Below are positions 8,980-19,400 of a stretch of DNA of 64,000 nucleotides, in pieces. The notes under the pieces were generated by a model. The model was not told the DNA's origin. It searched no databases and worked only from the letters and a program-made list of their open reading frames with translations. The DNA is taken from contig JAJQED010000023.1 of NCBI GenBank assembly GCA_021201825.1, positions 1 to 64,000 of the forward strand, read 5' to 3'. Each line of letters begins with the position of its first letter. Position 1 is the first letter of the stretch. Both the position numbers and the translations under genes were made by a program. The stretch is from Alistipes sp. Lineage in GTDB: Bacteria; Bacteroidota; Bacteroidia; Bacteroidales; Rikenellaceae.

Positions 8980-10581
8980 ATGAAAAAGGTTATTAAAAGT
9001 ATAATACGGGACATAGCCCTGGTCGTCTTGCTGGGCATACTGATTTTCCTGATAAGGTCAGAGGCAAAAGCACAAACCCTGCACACGGGATTAACGGTTA
9101 AAGAGCGAATCGAAAATTACGGGCCGGCGGGAGTGGAAGGATCCGTCATGATAATGGGGATAAAATTGGTTGAATCCGGGGATTCCCTCCTGCTGGCCTT
9201 TAATGTCGAAGTGAACCGCCGGGCGATCAATAACCGCCAGAGTTGGCGCATCGTTCCGCAGTTAAATGGGCTTTTCGACGGAGAAGTGCAGGAATTCCCC
9301 ACCCTACTGGTCACAGGGCGCCAAAAAGAAAGGCATTTCAAACGTAAAGAACGGTTTTCTAACCGATGGCTGAAAGATAACTATCCCGAATATAAAACAA
9401 CCGTCCCCAAAGGCACCGACACCGTGATTTATTACCGGGTCGTCGTTCCGTACGAACACTGGATGGATAACGCACGGCTTTCTATTCACCAGTACCTGGG
9501 CTCTTCCAAAGAAAGAAGACAGTTATTTTCATCGGACGGGTACGGCATGGTAACTCCGCAGCCGTACGAACCGTACGAGATCAAACCTGTAGTTAATTAT
9601 ATCGTACCCGGGAAAGAGGCTAAAAAACGGTCAGCGGCTTATCAGGCATTGATAGATTTCCCGATGGGTGTTTCACGGTTGGTTCCGGATTTCCGCCGTA
9701 ACCGGGAAGGACTGGAGAGGATCGACAAGGAGGTTCGGCTAATAAAAGACAATCCGTACATAGAAATCGAATCGGTTTATATGGAAGGTTATGCATCCCC
9801 GGAGGGCGGTATCGACCTTAACCGGCGGCTGGCAACCGAAAGGGTCCTGGCCCTCAAGGATTATTTTGTCTCCGTACACGGTATAAGGCCGGATATTATC
9901 CAAATTAATACCGTGACCGAAGACTGGGATGGCCTACGTCGGATTGTCGAAAACTGGGAAGACGGCCCGGATAAGGAAAGGATAATAGCCGTAATCGACG
10001 GACCCGTTGATCCGGATGCAAAAGAAAAAAGGCTGCGCGCATTGCCCCCACAATGGTTGAGGTTAGTTAATACGGCGTTCCCGCTCCTGAGAAGGACCGA
10101 GTACACTATAAATTTTACTGTTAGTGATTTTACGGTGGAGCAGTCGCGCAGCCTTATCTCCACAAACCCGGAACTGTTTTCCCACCACGAACTGTATCTT
10201 CTGGCTATGTCCTACGAAGACAAACCTGAAATGCAGTTACAAATACTTGAAACCATAATCCGCTATTTCCCCAACGACGATATTGCACTCAATAACTTTG
10301 CCGCCGCACTTATATGTTCCGGGGAAATATCGTCCGCGCGGCGTTATCTCGATAAAGTTTCAGATAAATCGCTCATTGCCAATAACCTGGGATTGATTCA
10401 TCTTCTCGACGGTGAATACGGAGAAGCCGAACGATGGATGAAACTCTCTCAAACCCCTGAAGCGCAGGAAAATCTCAAGCAGCTCGAACGGAAAATCGAA
10501 GACAATATCAAAACGGAAAGAAAGGATTACCGATCCAACTATTTCCCCGATAAACCCCTACAGCAGGGAAGCCATGAATGA
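8980..10581 (+). CDS. DUF3868/OmpA-like protein with TPR tail, fimbrial operon
   Basis: A 533-residue exported protein. Residues 1-31 are an N-terminal hydrophobic export segment ending near AKAQ. Residues about 35-200 match the DUF3868 region usual beside Mfa-type fimbrillins, including paired strands with GTDTVIYYRVVVPYEHWM. Residues about 215-330 resemble an OmpA-like peptidoglycan-associated fold: IEIESVYMEGYASPEGGIDL followed by NRRLATERVLALKDYF. The C-terminal 150 residues form TPR-like helices (ALNNFAAALICSGEISSARR). It could tether the assembly machinery to the cell wall. Spacing of 2 bases from the upstream DUF3575 gene places both in one unit, and 127 bases separate it from the shaft subunit gene. 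Confidence 0.82.
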   Translation: MKKVIKSIIRDIALVVLLGILIFLIRSEAKAQTLHTGLTVKERIENYGPAGVEGSVMIMGIKLVESGDSLLLAFNVEVNRRAINNRQSWRIVPQLNGLFDGEVQEFPTLLVTGRQKERHFKRKERFSNRWLKDNYPEYKTTVPKGTDTVIYYRVVVPYEHWMDNARLSIHQYLGSSKERRQLFSSDGYGMVTPQPYEPYEIKPVVNYIVPGKEAKKRSAAYQALIDFPMGVSRLVPDFRRNREGLERIDKEVRLIKDNPYIEIESVYMEGYASPEGGIDLNRRLATERVLALKDYFVSVHGIRPDIIQINTVTEDWDGLRRIVENWEDGPDKERIIAVIDGPVDPDAKEKRLRALPPQWLRLVNTAFPLLRRTEYTINFTVSDFTVEQSRSLISTNPELFSHHELYLLAMSYEDKPEMQLQILETIIRYFPNDDIALNNFAAALICSGEISSARRYLDKVSDKSLIANNLGLIHLLDGEYGEAERWMKLSQTPEAQENLKQLERKIEDNIKTERKDYRSNYFPDKPLQQGSHE

Positions 10582-10708
10582 TTATGTGATCAAAGTTTAA
10601 AATATATGAAAAGCGGAAAAACATATAAGCCACGGCCGCCTTAATGGCACCGTAAACCAAGACCCCATAAACGAAAAAAAGTACATCCACTATTTAAAAC
10701 TTACGTTT

Positions 10709-12034
10709 ATGAAAAAGTATCTATTATGGTCAGGAATATTTCTGGCGGCGGGCGCGGTCGCATGGTCGTGCAGCAAAGACAATGACGGTCCCGGGATACC
10801 GGAAGGTGAAGGAAACGTCCAACTCCGGATAAAGGATTACCAGATGGCCAGAACCCGGGCGGCCAGCGGCACGGAAACACCTACCGCAGGGGAGTCCGAT
10901 CTCGCGAATCAACTTGACATACTTGTTCTGAACAACGACGGGCAGGTGGAATTCAACGGACGGGTACCGGTTAATCCTTCCACGGGACTTACTTCCGCCT
11001 TTATGGTGATGAACGGCCCTAAGACATTCTTTATCTACTCCAACCGACCCACTGCAGGCGTTACATGGCCGACCGTTGGTGTATCCACCCTGGCGACCAT
11101 CGATGGGATAATCGCTGACGTCAGCTTTAACGGCAATGTGCCCGATATAGCTACTAACGGTCAATTTGCGATCCACCACCTTTGGGACGGCGACGGGGTT
11201 GTTATAGACGGCACGGGCACGGTCGACAATCCCCAGCGTGTCAACGTTAATGTCGGTCGTGCGGCAGCGAAGATAAACCTGCGTTCGGTAAGCCACCAGA
11301 GGGCCGGGGTCACCGCTCTTCCCGGCAGTTTCGATGTCGGCGAATACCAATACACCCTCAAAAGCGTGCCTACCAAATACTATTACAAAGGGCGCTATAC
11401 CCTGCCTACGGGTGTTACCGGGGAAGTTCCCCCTTATGCAGGTATTACTTATGAAAGCGCCGTGCATAACGACGCCCAATCGGTTACGGGGAGCTATACC
11501 AACTACACGATGGGTAATCCGATTAATACGCCGTTCTACGCCGTCGAGAACACAACGGCTCCCGTCGGAGGGGATATATTCCACGGCAATACGACCTATA
11601 TCTCCCTCAGGACGAAATACAATCCAGCGCCTACGGAAATATTCACCGCCGCCGATCCGGACAACGCTACCGGCAGCCTCGGGGCATCGGGTACGTTTTG
11701 GATCGCCGAACATAACGGTACTAAAAAGCTGTTTGCCGACAACCCGGGCCTGGCTTCATGGGCCGATCCTACTACGGTATCGGAATGTACGGACGGTTAC
11801 ATGTACTATTATATCCCTGTTAAAGACCCGGCGGAAGAGGGGCTTGCCGCCCAGTGCTGTGTGATCAGGAATCACAAATACGACATCTGCGTGTTGTCCA
11901 TCAGCGGCTACGGCAGCGGTAACGAGACGGAAGATATCGACGTGCCTATAAAGGAACTCGAAAAAGAGAGCTGGATCGACGTGGAGGTAAATGTCCTCGA
12001 CTGGTACCATGTCGAAGACGGTGTGGACTTGTAA
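10709..12034 (+). CDS. Mfa1-like major fimbrial (shaft) subunit, lipoprotein
   Basis: A 441-residue fimbrillin. It has a lipoprotein signal with lipobox VAWSCSKD, and an N-terminal beta-sandwich opening with VQLRIKDYQMARTRA. The TRAA site is a plausible gingipain-like cleavage point, as in Mfa1/FimA, where a protease removes the N-terminal strand so that the next subunit can insert a donor strand. The C-terminal signature RNHKYDICVLSISGYGSG followed by WIDVEVNVLDWYHV is typical of Mfa1 family major subunits (compare RNHYYDVTINxIxG). A UUCG hairpin lies directly after the stop. Being first of the four structural genes, with that hairpin behind it, fits a subunit made in excess. Assigning it as shaft and not minor subunit is inference. 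Confidence 0.87.
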   Translation: MKKYLLWSGIFLAAGAVAWSCSKDNDGPGIPEGEGNVQLRIKDYQMARTRAASGTETPTAGESDLANQLDILVLNNDGQVEFNGRVPVNPSTGLTSAFMVMNGPKTFFIYSNRPTAGVTWPTVGVSTLATIDGIIADVSFNGNVPDIATNGQFAIHHLWDGDGVVIDGTGTVDNPQRVNVNVGRAAAKINLRSVSHQRAGVTALPGSFDVGEYQYTLKSVPTKYYYKGRYTLPTGVTGEVPPYAGITYESAVHNDAQSVTGSYTNYTMGNPINTPFYAVENTTAPVGGDIFHGNTTYISLRTKYNPAPTEIFTAADPDNATGSLGASGTFWIAEHNGTKKLFADNPGLASWADPTTVSECTDGYMYYYIPVKDPAEEGLAAQCCVIRNHKYDICVLSISGYGSGNETEDIDVPIKELEKESWIDVEVNVLDWYHVEDGVDL

Positions 12035-12050
12035 ACTCTAAATGCCCTGT

Positions 12051-12074
12051 GGCCGGGAGCTTCGGCTCCCAGCC
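12051..12074 (+). promoter_or_regulatory. UUCG-capped hairpin after the major fimbrillin gene
   Basis: GGCcGGGAGC-TTCG-GCTCCCaGCC forms a 9-pair stem with one mismatch and a stable UUCG tetraloop, 16 bases after the shaft-subunit stop. No T-run follows, so it is more likely an mRNA-stability or processing element than a terminator. It could raise shaft subunit yield over the downstream anchor and tip proteins. Confidence 0.55.
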
Positions 12075-12129
12075 GCTGCGGCAAATCCCCGGCGAAACTA
12101 TTTTTTAACTTAACCACGGAGGACACTTT

Positions 12130-13098
12130 ATGAAAAGTACACTATACCCTATGCTTATCGCCCTGGCGGCGATCGCGGTTGCCTCGTGCAGCATAAAGGA
12201 GGATATGGAAAGTTGTACAGACCCTCCGAGGTCGGGGATGGATACGTTATTTGTATACCTGGTATTCGAATGTATAGAGATATACGATGCCGGGGAACGG
12301 GAAATAGTATTCGACAAAGTTACCGACCAACTCGAATTGCTTTTTTACGATACGGACGGCAAACTTGCTTACGACCTTAAATATACGGCCGCCCGGCTCG
12401 AAGAATACGACTGGGAGGTACGGCTATACACCGATCTGGTAAAACCCGGCGATTATACTCTCCTTACCCTTGTAAATTATGATAACGACCATTATACCCT
12501 GACGGGAAAAGAAAGCCTGGAAACGCTTCTGGCCGGGCTGGAGCACGATAGTTCCGAGATCGACTTTCCCCTTACCGACACCTACTACGGGCGTTATGAA
12601 CTCGAACTGCGCTATAGCCTGTTCTCAAACGAACACAAGGTGATGCTTTCCAAAAATACGAACCTGTTCAACCTTACGGTAACGTTCCGGGACGAGGAAA
12701 ATTATAATAACGTAATATCCATGGAATCCCGCATAACAGGCAACAACACCCTCTACCGTTGGGACAATACGGCCGTCGATCTTCCCGCGGTCAGGTACAT
12801 CCCTTTCCGGAGTTCCTACGGCGACCGCGATAAGACATTTAATGATTTTAACAAAACCATGCGTATATGGCACGCATCGGACTTGAAACTCGAAATAGAA
12901 TTAACGACAACCCACGAGGTGTATAAACTCACCCAGGACATCCCGCAGTGGCTGGCCGAAATAGAAAAATACGATACCGACGAAAAACTCGAGCATTACG
13001 ACGAGTTCGACATAAGGATAACCCTCGGCGGCGGTTTCGTCATCCTCGCCGTACAGGTGAACGGATGGTACGTCGTAAAAGATGAGGGGGATTTGTAA
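12130..13098 (+). CDS. FimB/Mfa2 family fimbrial anchor lipoprotein
   Basis: A 322-residue lipoprotein with lipobox VASCSIKED. FimB/Mfa2 proteins (DUF1812) anchor the fimbria to the outer membrane and set its length. Supporting motifs are the early Cys in MESCTDPPRSG, the strand LELLFYDTDGKLAYD, the WEVRLYTDLVKPGDYTLLTL strand pair that is a strong family marker, and the end WYVVKDEGDL, which mirrors the last strand of the Mfa1 neighbour (WYHVEDGVDL). A GGAGG ribosome site lies 8 bases before the ATG. The 95-base gap before it holds the UUCG hairpin. The order subunit-anchor-tip matches mfa1-mfa2-mfa3/4/5 in Porphyromonas. Confidence 0.85.
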   Translation: MKSTLYPMLIALAAIAVASCSIKEDMESCTDPPRSGMDTLFVYLVFECIEIYDAGEREIVFDKVTDQLELLFYDTDGKLAYDLKYTAARLEEYDWEVRLYTDLVKPGDYTLLTLVNYDNDHYTLTGKESLETLLAGLEHDSSEIDFPLTDTYYGRYELELRYSLFSNEHKVMLSKNTNLFNLTVTFRDEENYNNVISMESRITGNNTLYRWDNTAVDLPAVRYIPFRSSYGDRDKTFNDFNKTMRIWHASDLKLEIELTTTHEVYKLTQDIPQWLAEIEKYDTDEKLEHYDEFDIRITLGGGFVILAVQVNGWYVVKDEGDL

Positions 13099-13155
13099 AA
13101 AGTTTTTGCCCCGGCATACCGCCGCCAGCATCGGCCGAACCTCAAAAAAGGCGCT

Positions 13156-16100
13156 ATGAAAACGAGAAGTAAACATATAACCATTGCCGCCCTTACTGTA
13201 TTGCTGACATGGTCGTGCATAAAGGACAATGCGGAATTAAGTCCGGACATTGACGGTTCCACCCAAGTTAGCATCGACGTCCTTGTGCCGGGAACCGATT
13301 ACGGCAACCGGACCCGCGCCCTCACGGGTGCCGGGGAGAACCATGTGGATGATATAACCGTACTGGTTTTCGACGGCAATGGCGGTTTCCGGTACCGCGC
13401 GGATGCCCGAACGGTGCAACCAACCGGACAGGACAATATAAAAAGATTCAGCGTTACACTGAAAACGGGCCAGTGTGACATTTGGGTGCTGGCAAACTGC
13501 AAGGACCTGATAGATGCCTACTCCATACCGTCCAACGCCACAAAAGTATCCCTGCGGCAAAACCTTTTACTTGAAATAAACGGTAAATGGAATACCTCCC
13601 AGGCATCTTTCGACCCTCTTCCGATGTGGGGCGAACGAACGGGATTAAACGTTACCCCCGACTTATCCCTTACCGGAGCGGGCAACCGAATCCCGCTTAT
13701 CCGCGCGGTAGCGAAAGTGGACGTCACAATAGATCGGGCCGTTGTTCCCACAGCCGATTTTTCCATGCAGGAGATTCGGTTTTACCACTGGTCGAACAAA
13801 GGACAAATAATTCCCGACGAAACAGTGCTGAGCAGCGATAAAACCAAAGTAACGGCAATCAGCGGCAATACTGCGAAAACCCCACAGGTACAGTTTCAAG
13901 CTTACGGCACGACAGAGCGGGATCCCGACGGATTTTTCACCAATACAATATATGTTCCCGAGACGGCTGCCGGTACGCAGGCAGGGTCGGATAATCCGTG
14001 CATTTTGATAAATGCGACGTACAAAGGTACGCCGGGATGGTATAAGGTGGAATTTATGGACAAGGACATTTCCGGCGATACGGACCGCTACCTGCCTCTT
14101 CTTCGAAACTACCGCTATAACCTGGAGATAGTTCGGGTCGGAGGCCGGGGTTACAGCTCTGCGGAGGAAGCCTATAAATCGAAAGCCCAGAACCTTATCG
14201 TGCGGATACACACCCATAGCGACGCATCCCTTACCAATGTGATGTACGATGGGCAATACTGGCTTGCGTGGGACCCGGACAGGTTCGAACTGGATAAGGA
14301 AGAACACGGCATGGCAGATGATTACCATAACCTGTTACAGATTGAAACGAATTGTGAAGACGGGTGGAAATTACAGGAAATAGAATACCCCGTCGGGCAG
14401 CAAACCGATTGGCTCTCTATCCCATCATCCGAACTGGCAGGCGGCAAAGGAATTCGAGGAAAGGTGCATTTTGTCGCCGAAGAGAATACCGGGTCACCCC
14501 GGAGTGCCGTCGTCCATTTCTCGGCCGGCCGGATGGATATGTCGGTGAAAGTGATCCAGAGCAATGAAAACGATATGGAAATACTCTTCTTCGATATCGA
14601 TGACAAACCTATTGAAAATATATTTTGGGTCAATACCGTCGAGAAAAAGATACAGGAGCGGGTTCTGCGGGTTAAATGGACACCCGTCGAAGCCGACTTG
14701 TCCGTAACGTTTTCCGCAGCCACAGGCGACAGTAGGGACGTTTTGTACGAACCCGGCGGAGATATACCCGCCGGTACGGTAGACGGGGAAGGTATCCACG
14801 AGTACCAGCTTAAATTTTCGGAACTGTTTAACGAAGATGCCTTTGAAAATCCCTATGATTATTTTCATTACAAACCATACCGCACAAAGTATACGTTCGC
14901 CCTCGATTATCACGGTAAACGGATAGAGAAAGAACTTGTTATCGCTCATCATCTCCAACTCTTCGAACTCTATACATTTCAGCCGGAAGGATACCTGATG
15001 GGGTTGATTTACTGGGACCAATCATTGGGTTTCGGGGTGAGCACCTCTTTCGAATACGAACTAAGCAATAACAATACCGGCCTGTTCTCCTTTTATTCCG
15101 GGCCCCGCCCGAATTGGACACCCGGTTTTAACCCCATTTACAACGGAGATGTGCCGCAAGGACAATACATTGACGGGTATGAATGGGTGATTAACGTAAA
15201 AAATCCTACCGTTGAAAGGAGGTTCCAATACGAAACGCTCACTTTCCGATTCCCCGACAGTGAATTGCCCGACACGACACTCGTTTTCAAAACAATGAAC
15301 CTCCTGCCCAATTGCTACATGGTGGCCCCCGGCAATTCGGTGCATGTGCCCGTACGTAACCCGTGGGACGCCCGATGGAATGGTGTAAAACCGTATCAGA
15401 GGCCGCAGCTTCCGGAACTTCCCCACACAGGCGATTTTACATGCGGACTGTTATGGGAGGATGTGGACGGGTTGATACAAGATGTAGTATTTACCCCCGC
15501 CAACACATTCGACCCGTACAGGACGGAAATGACCGTCAAAACCGATGGAAGCCGGGGCGAGGGCAATGCCGTTATTGCCCTGCGCCGCAACGGCACCATT
15601 ATCTGGAGTTGGCATGTATGGGTAACTGTTTTCGACCCTGATGCTCCGGGGGCCAATATTTATACTTATAACGACGGTGAGCCGCTCTACTTTATGGACC
15701 GCAACCTCGGAGCCACAGCCAATGTTAACGATACGGAACAAAATAAGCTGAAATCTCTGGGGCTGTATTACCAGGGAGGCCGCAAAGATCCTTTCCCGCC
15801 GTTGGGACGTATACCCGGCAGTCTGGAGGAGGCTCCCGGGCTGACCAGCCACAGACCGGTCTATCCGGACAATAACATATTCAAAGTGGAACAGTTCATA
15901 CCGGGAGATACCGAGCGAGCGATGCTACGGACCATTGAAAACCCTACCACCTTTATAACCGCCCCTCAATTACCGCATGACTGGTATGGGGATAATGCCG
16001 AAGACTTTCGATGGTACACGGCCCATAATGGCGACGGTTCTTTGGATCCGGTTTTAATTTATATGAAATACGTATACGATCCCTGTCCGAAAGGGTGGAT

Positions 16101-16461
16101 GGTCCCTCATTCCGGCACCAAAACCTCCAGACGGGACTGGGAATGGGGCTCGTTGGACCCGGGGAATAACTTTATTCCCGAATTCGATCCCGGTAAAATC
16201 CCGCAGGATTTCGGAATAATTACCCGCTTTAACGACTTCTATCCGGCCTCCGGGTTCATAAACCATACAGACGGCACTTACCGCGAAGTGGGTTTCAACG
16301 TATTGGTGTCGGAAAATCAATTCGTTACCACAGAGGGGCACTTACAGCAAAGTGTCCTCGAGATCTCGGTAAATGAAAACCCGCAGTATGCCTCCCGTCC
16401 TTATGCCACCGGACGGAATATCCGCTGCATGAAGATAGATTATTTACCTGAAAACGATTAG
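13156..16461 (+). CDS. Giant fimbrial accessory/tip lipoprotein with C-terminal Fib_succ_major-like domain (copy 1)
   Basis: A 1101-residue lipoprotein (signal ending LTWSCIKD). The first 330 residues follow the fimbrillin pattern: VSIDVLVPG...TRAL, then VDDITVLVFDGNGGF, a block beginning KWNTSQASFDPLPMWGE, and RAVAKVDVTID, ending with LLRNYRYNLEIVRVGGRGY. This is like DUF4906 or Mfa4/5-type tip proteins. Central Ig-like segments follow (WLSIPSSELAGGKGIRG...VKVIQSN). A PGNSVHVPV strand lies near residue 720. From about residue 840 the end has YFMDRNLGATANV, GGRKDPFPP and DPCPKGWMVP, motifs of the Fibrobacter succinogenes major paralogous domain, often found in adhesins. The next gene starts 2 bases after the stop and is a clear paralogue. 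Tip or ligand-binding role is inferred. Confidence 0.78.
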   Translation: MKTRSKHITIAALTVLLTWSCIKDNAELSPDIDGSTQVSIDVLVPGTDYGNRTRALTGAGENHVDDITVLVFDGNGGFRYRADARTVQPTGQDNIKRFSVTLKTGQCDIWVLANCKDLIDAYSIPSNATKVSLRQNLLLEINGKWNTSQASFDPLPMWGERTGLNVTPDLSLTGAGNRIPLIRAVAKVDVTIDRAVVPTADFSMQEIRFYHWSNKGQIIPDETVLSSDKTKVTAISGNTAKTPQVQFQAYGTTERDPDGFFTNTIYVPETAAGTQAGSDNPCILINATYKGTPGWYKVEFMDKDISGDTDRYLPLLRNYRYNLEIVRVGGRGYSSAEEAYKSKAQNLIVRIHTHSDASLTNVMYDGQYWLAWDPDRFELDKEEHGMADDYHNLLQIETNCEDGWKLQEIEYPVGQQTDWLSIPSSELAGGKGIRGKVHFVAEENTGSPRSAVVHFSAGRMDMSVKVIQSNENDMEILFFDIDDKPIENIFWVNTVEKKIQERVLRVKWTPVEADLSVTFSAATGDSRDVLYEPGGDIPAGTVDGEGIHEYQLKFSELFNEDAFENPYDYFHYKPYRTKYTFALDYHGKRIEKELVIAHHLQLFELYTFQPEGYLMGLIYWDQSLGFGVSTSFEYELSNNNTGLFSFYSGPRPNWTPGFNPIYNGDVPQGQYIDGYEWVINVKNPTVERRFQYETLTFRFPDSELPDTTLVFKTMNLLPNCYMVAPGNSVHVPVRNPWDARWNGVKPYQRPQLPELPHTGDFTCGLLWEDVDGLIQDVVFTPANTFDPYRTEMTVKTDGSRGEGNAVIALRRNGTIIWSWHVWVTVFDPDAPGANIYTYNDGEPLYFMDRNLGATANVNDTEQNKLKSLGLYYQGGRKDPFPPLGRIPGSLEEAPGLTSHRPVYPDNNIFKVEQFIPGDTERAMLRTIENPTTFITAPQLPHDWYGDNAEDFRWYTAHNGDGSLDPVLIYMKYVYDPCPKGWMVPHSGTKTSRRDWEWGSLDPGNNFIPEFDPGKIPQDFGIITRFNDFYPASGFINHTDGTYREVGFNVLVSENQFVTTEGHLQQSVLEISVNENPQYASRPYATGRNIRCMKIDYLPEND

Positions 16462-16463
16462 CC

Positions 16464-19400
16464 ATGTTAAAGCTTTACGACATATCGGATGCAATTGGCC
16501 GGTGGAGATTGCCGGGAATATTAATAATGGTTGGATTTATAGTCTTCTTGCTTACTTCGTGTATCCGCGACGATACGGAGACTCCCGTCCTCCCTGTCGG
16601 TGCACAGTTGACCCTCAGCGTACAGGTTCCCGGCGGGAACAGATCGAACGACGACAATGTATCGGATTCCGCCGGGGAGGGCAACTCCGCTCCCGGCACC
16701 CGCGCCATGCCGGCGGACGAAGTACGGATAGACGAGGTGTACGTGTTTCTCTTCCATCCCGGCGGAGTACTGGAGGGGGCCTACCCCGGTTCCACACCGC
16801 AAAGCCATCCGACCATTCCCGGTCGGCAATCTTTCACCGTAAAGCTACCCGAGGGCACTTTCGACGTTATGGTTCTGGCTAATTCGCAGGCTTTTATTGC
16901 TTCGGCCGGCCTTACCCCGGGCATGACCCATACCCAGGTCAGCGCGGCCCTTACCTTGCGCCAAACCGGTAAATGGAATGTGGCTGGAAGCGACCTTTTC
17001 CCTTTCTGGGGTGAGATGAAAAACGCGGTTTTGCAAAAGAACGGCACCCTTGGCGTGATCCCGCTTAACCGCGCGGTCGCTAAGATCGATATAGTATCGT
17101 CGGATGCCGTCAAGAACGACTTCACGCTTCAAACAATCGCTGTTTACCACTGGCAGGAGTATATGGCCCTTATCCCCGACGATGGGACCATGCAGGGCGA
17201 TGAGGTGGTAAAGGCCACGCGGACAGGCACGGCCCTGAACCTTTATCCCGCATCGGGAAAGATGACCTATACCGGGGGCGATATTTCCGGCGGGGGAATC
17301 ACCTCGAAAATTTACCTGAACGAGACCCCGAATCCAGGATCCGGGGATTTCCCGGTAATGCCCTGCATCGTAGTCGGCGGGCAGCTGAGCGGTCAGACGG
17401 GATTGCGCTATTACCGTTTAGACCTTTCGACTACGGCCGCGGACGGCACTCGGACTTACCGGGACCTGCTGCGCAATCACCATTATAACATTACCCTTAC
17501 GGACGTCCTTACGAACGGCTCCGCCACCGAAGAAGAGGCATACGAGTCTGCCACGGTAGATATCGAAGCGGATATACAGGAATGGGAAGAGGGGCAGCTG
17601 AAGAATATAATTATCGACGGGGAGTATTGGCTCCGTGTCGACCCGGCCGAGTTCACCCTTGCACGCGAGGCCCACGCCGCGACACCCGGAACGCGCGCCG
17701 AACGGTTCGGCCTCGACGATTATTTCTTCGAGATAGAATCAAATACCGAATGGAAGATCGACCCCAATACCATCGTCTATACCCCGTCGGAAGAAAACGA
17801 CTGGTTCAACCTTAACAACCGCGGGGTAAACACCGACTGGAGCGGAGCGGCCGATACCGTGGCCGATATGGAAATCGTGGTTACCGATAATTTGACAGGG
17901 GAGGACCGCAAAGCGACCTTTACCGTCGTGGCAGGAACGATCCGATTCCCCGTTACCGTAACACAGACCCCGGAGACAATGGTAACCATCACGATTACCG
18001 GCATTTCCCATCCCGATCCGTACATGTCCCAACATCTGAGTATGGAGCTCGAAGGCGAGCCACACATTATTGAATTCGATATAGAATGGACGCCAGCCGA
18101 ACTGGACTGTGTAGTGGGGGTAAGTCCGTTCATGGGATCGAGAATTACCGAAGTCGAATCCGGCCTTTCGGACGGCGAGGTATTAAGGGGCGGCCGAAAA
18201 CATATAAGGGCGGTTATAAAACCCGACGTCGAGCCTCTTCCGACGGAAGAGATGATGTCCGAACCCCTTAGGGGATTATTTTCATTTACCGTGGGGGATG
18301 TCACCGAAATGTTCATAGCGACCTGTTACAGATATATTATGGTGAATCACGCTAACCCGTCTCCATACCGGATGGATATGCCGGATCACCGCCTGCGCCT
18401 GCTTACCAATATGTGTTTCCGGGTCAAGTCGGTACGGGACGAGTACGGTATTCTAACCCCGGCTTGTAAGCAGCGGCTCGAAAATATGGAATCCCCTCCG
18501 GAGAACTATCTTATGGTAAATCAGATACGTTTTCATAATTGTGATCTTGAATTCGTTACTTCCGCACCTGAACTGGATGGAAAAAAAGCGATAGTCCAGA
18601 TCGAATATAATCTAGGTTTTTCCGGCGAAATGAGAACTTTCGATATCGAGATCGAGGCCTACCACTTGCAGCCGAACAGTTATATGCTAAAACCGGGTGA
18701 GTCGGTGCATATTCCCGTTCGTAAGGCATTCCGGGCATGGTCGCAGTATCCCATGAACTCGCAAATCCCGCAAGGGACCTTAGGGTGCGAAATCGTGTGG
18801 GAAAGCGCCCCCGGATTGGTGATGGAACACCGGCTTACGCCGGTATATCCCGAGAAGAATATCGATAGTGAGATTTATATTCGTACCGACCCCTCCGCAG
18901 TGGAGGGCAATGCACTGGTCGCCTTAACTATGGACGGAAATATCGTCTGGAGTTGGCATATCTGGGTTACCGGTTACGATCCGGACCAAGATAACTACAC
19001 TTACGTGAATATGACCGGGGATACATATACGACTTTTATGGACCGGAATCTGGGAGCCTTTTCGAATAACCCCGCTACCGACAATAACAAACGAAGAGCT
19101 CAGGGACTTATGTATCAATGGGGGCGCAAGGACCCGTTCCCTCCGGCAGCAGATATTAACGATCCGGCGAGACGCACCTTGCAGGGGAATCATGAAAATG
19201 TATATTATCCTTCGGGCCGTTCCGCGTTCGGGTCGGTTCCGGCCGGAAGTTGGTCCGAGCCTATTGAGGCTTATAAATATTCGGTGGAGAACCCCACCCT
19301 ACATATCGGTAGCAACAGCTCATTATACCACTGGACGGTGGACGATACCCACCTGTGGTACCTTAATCCCGAGGGAGTCTATCATAAAACCGAATTCGAT

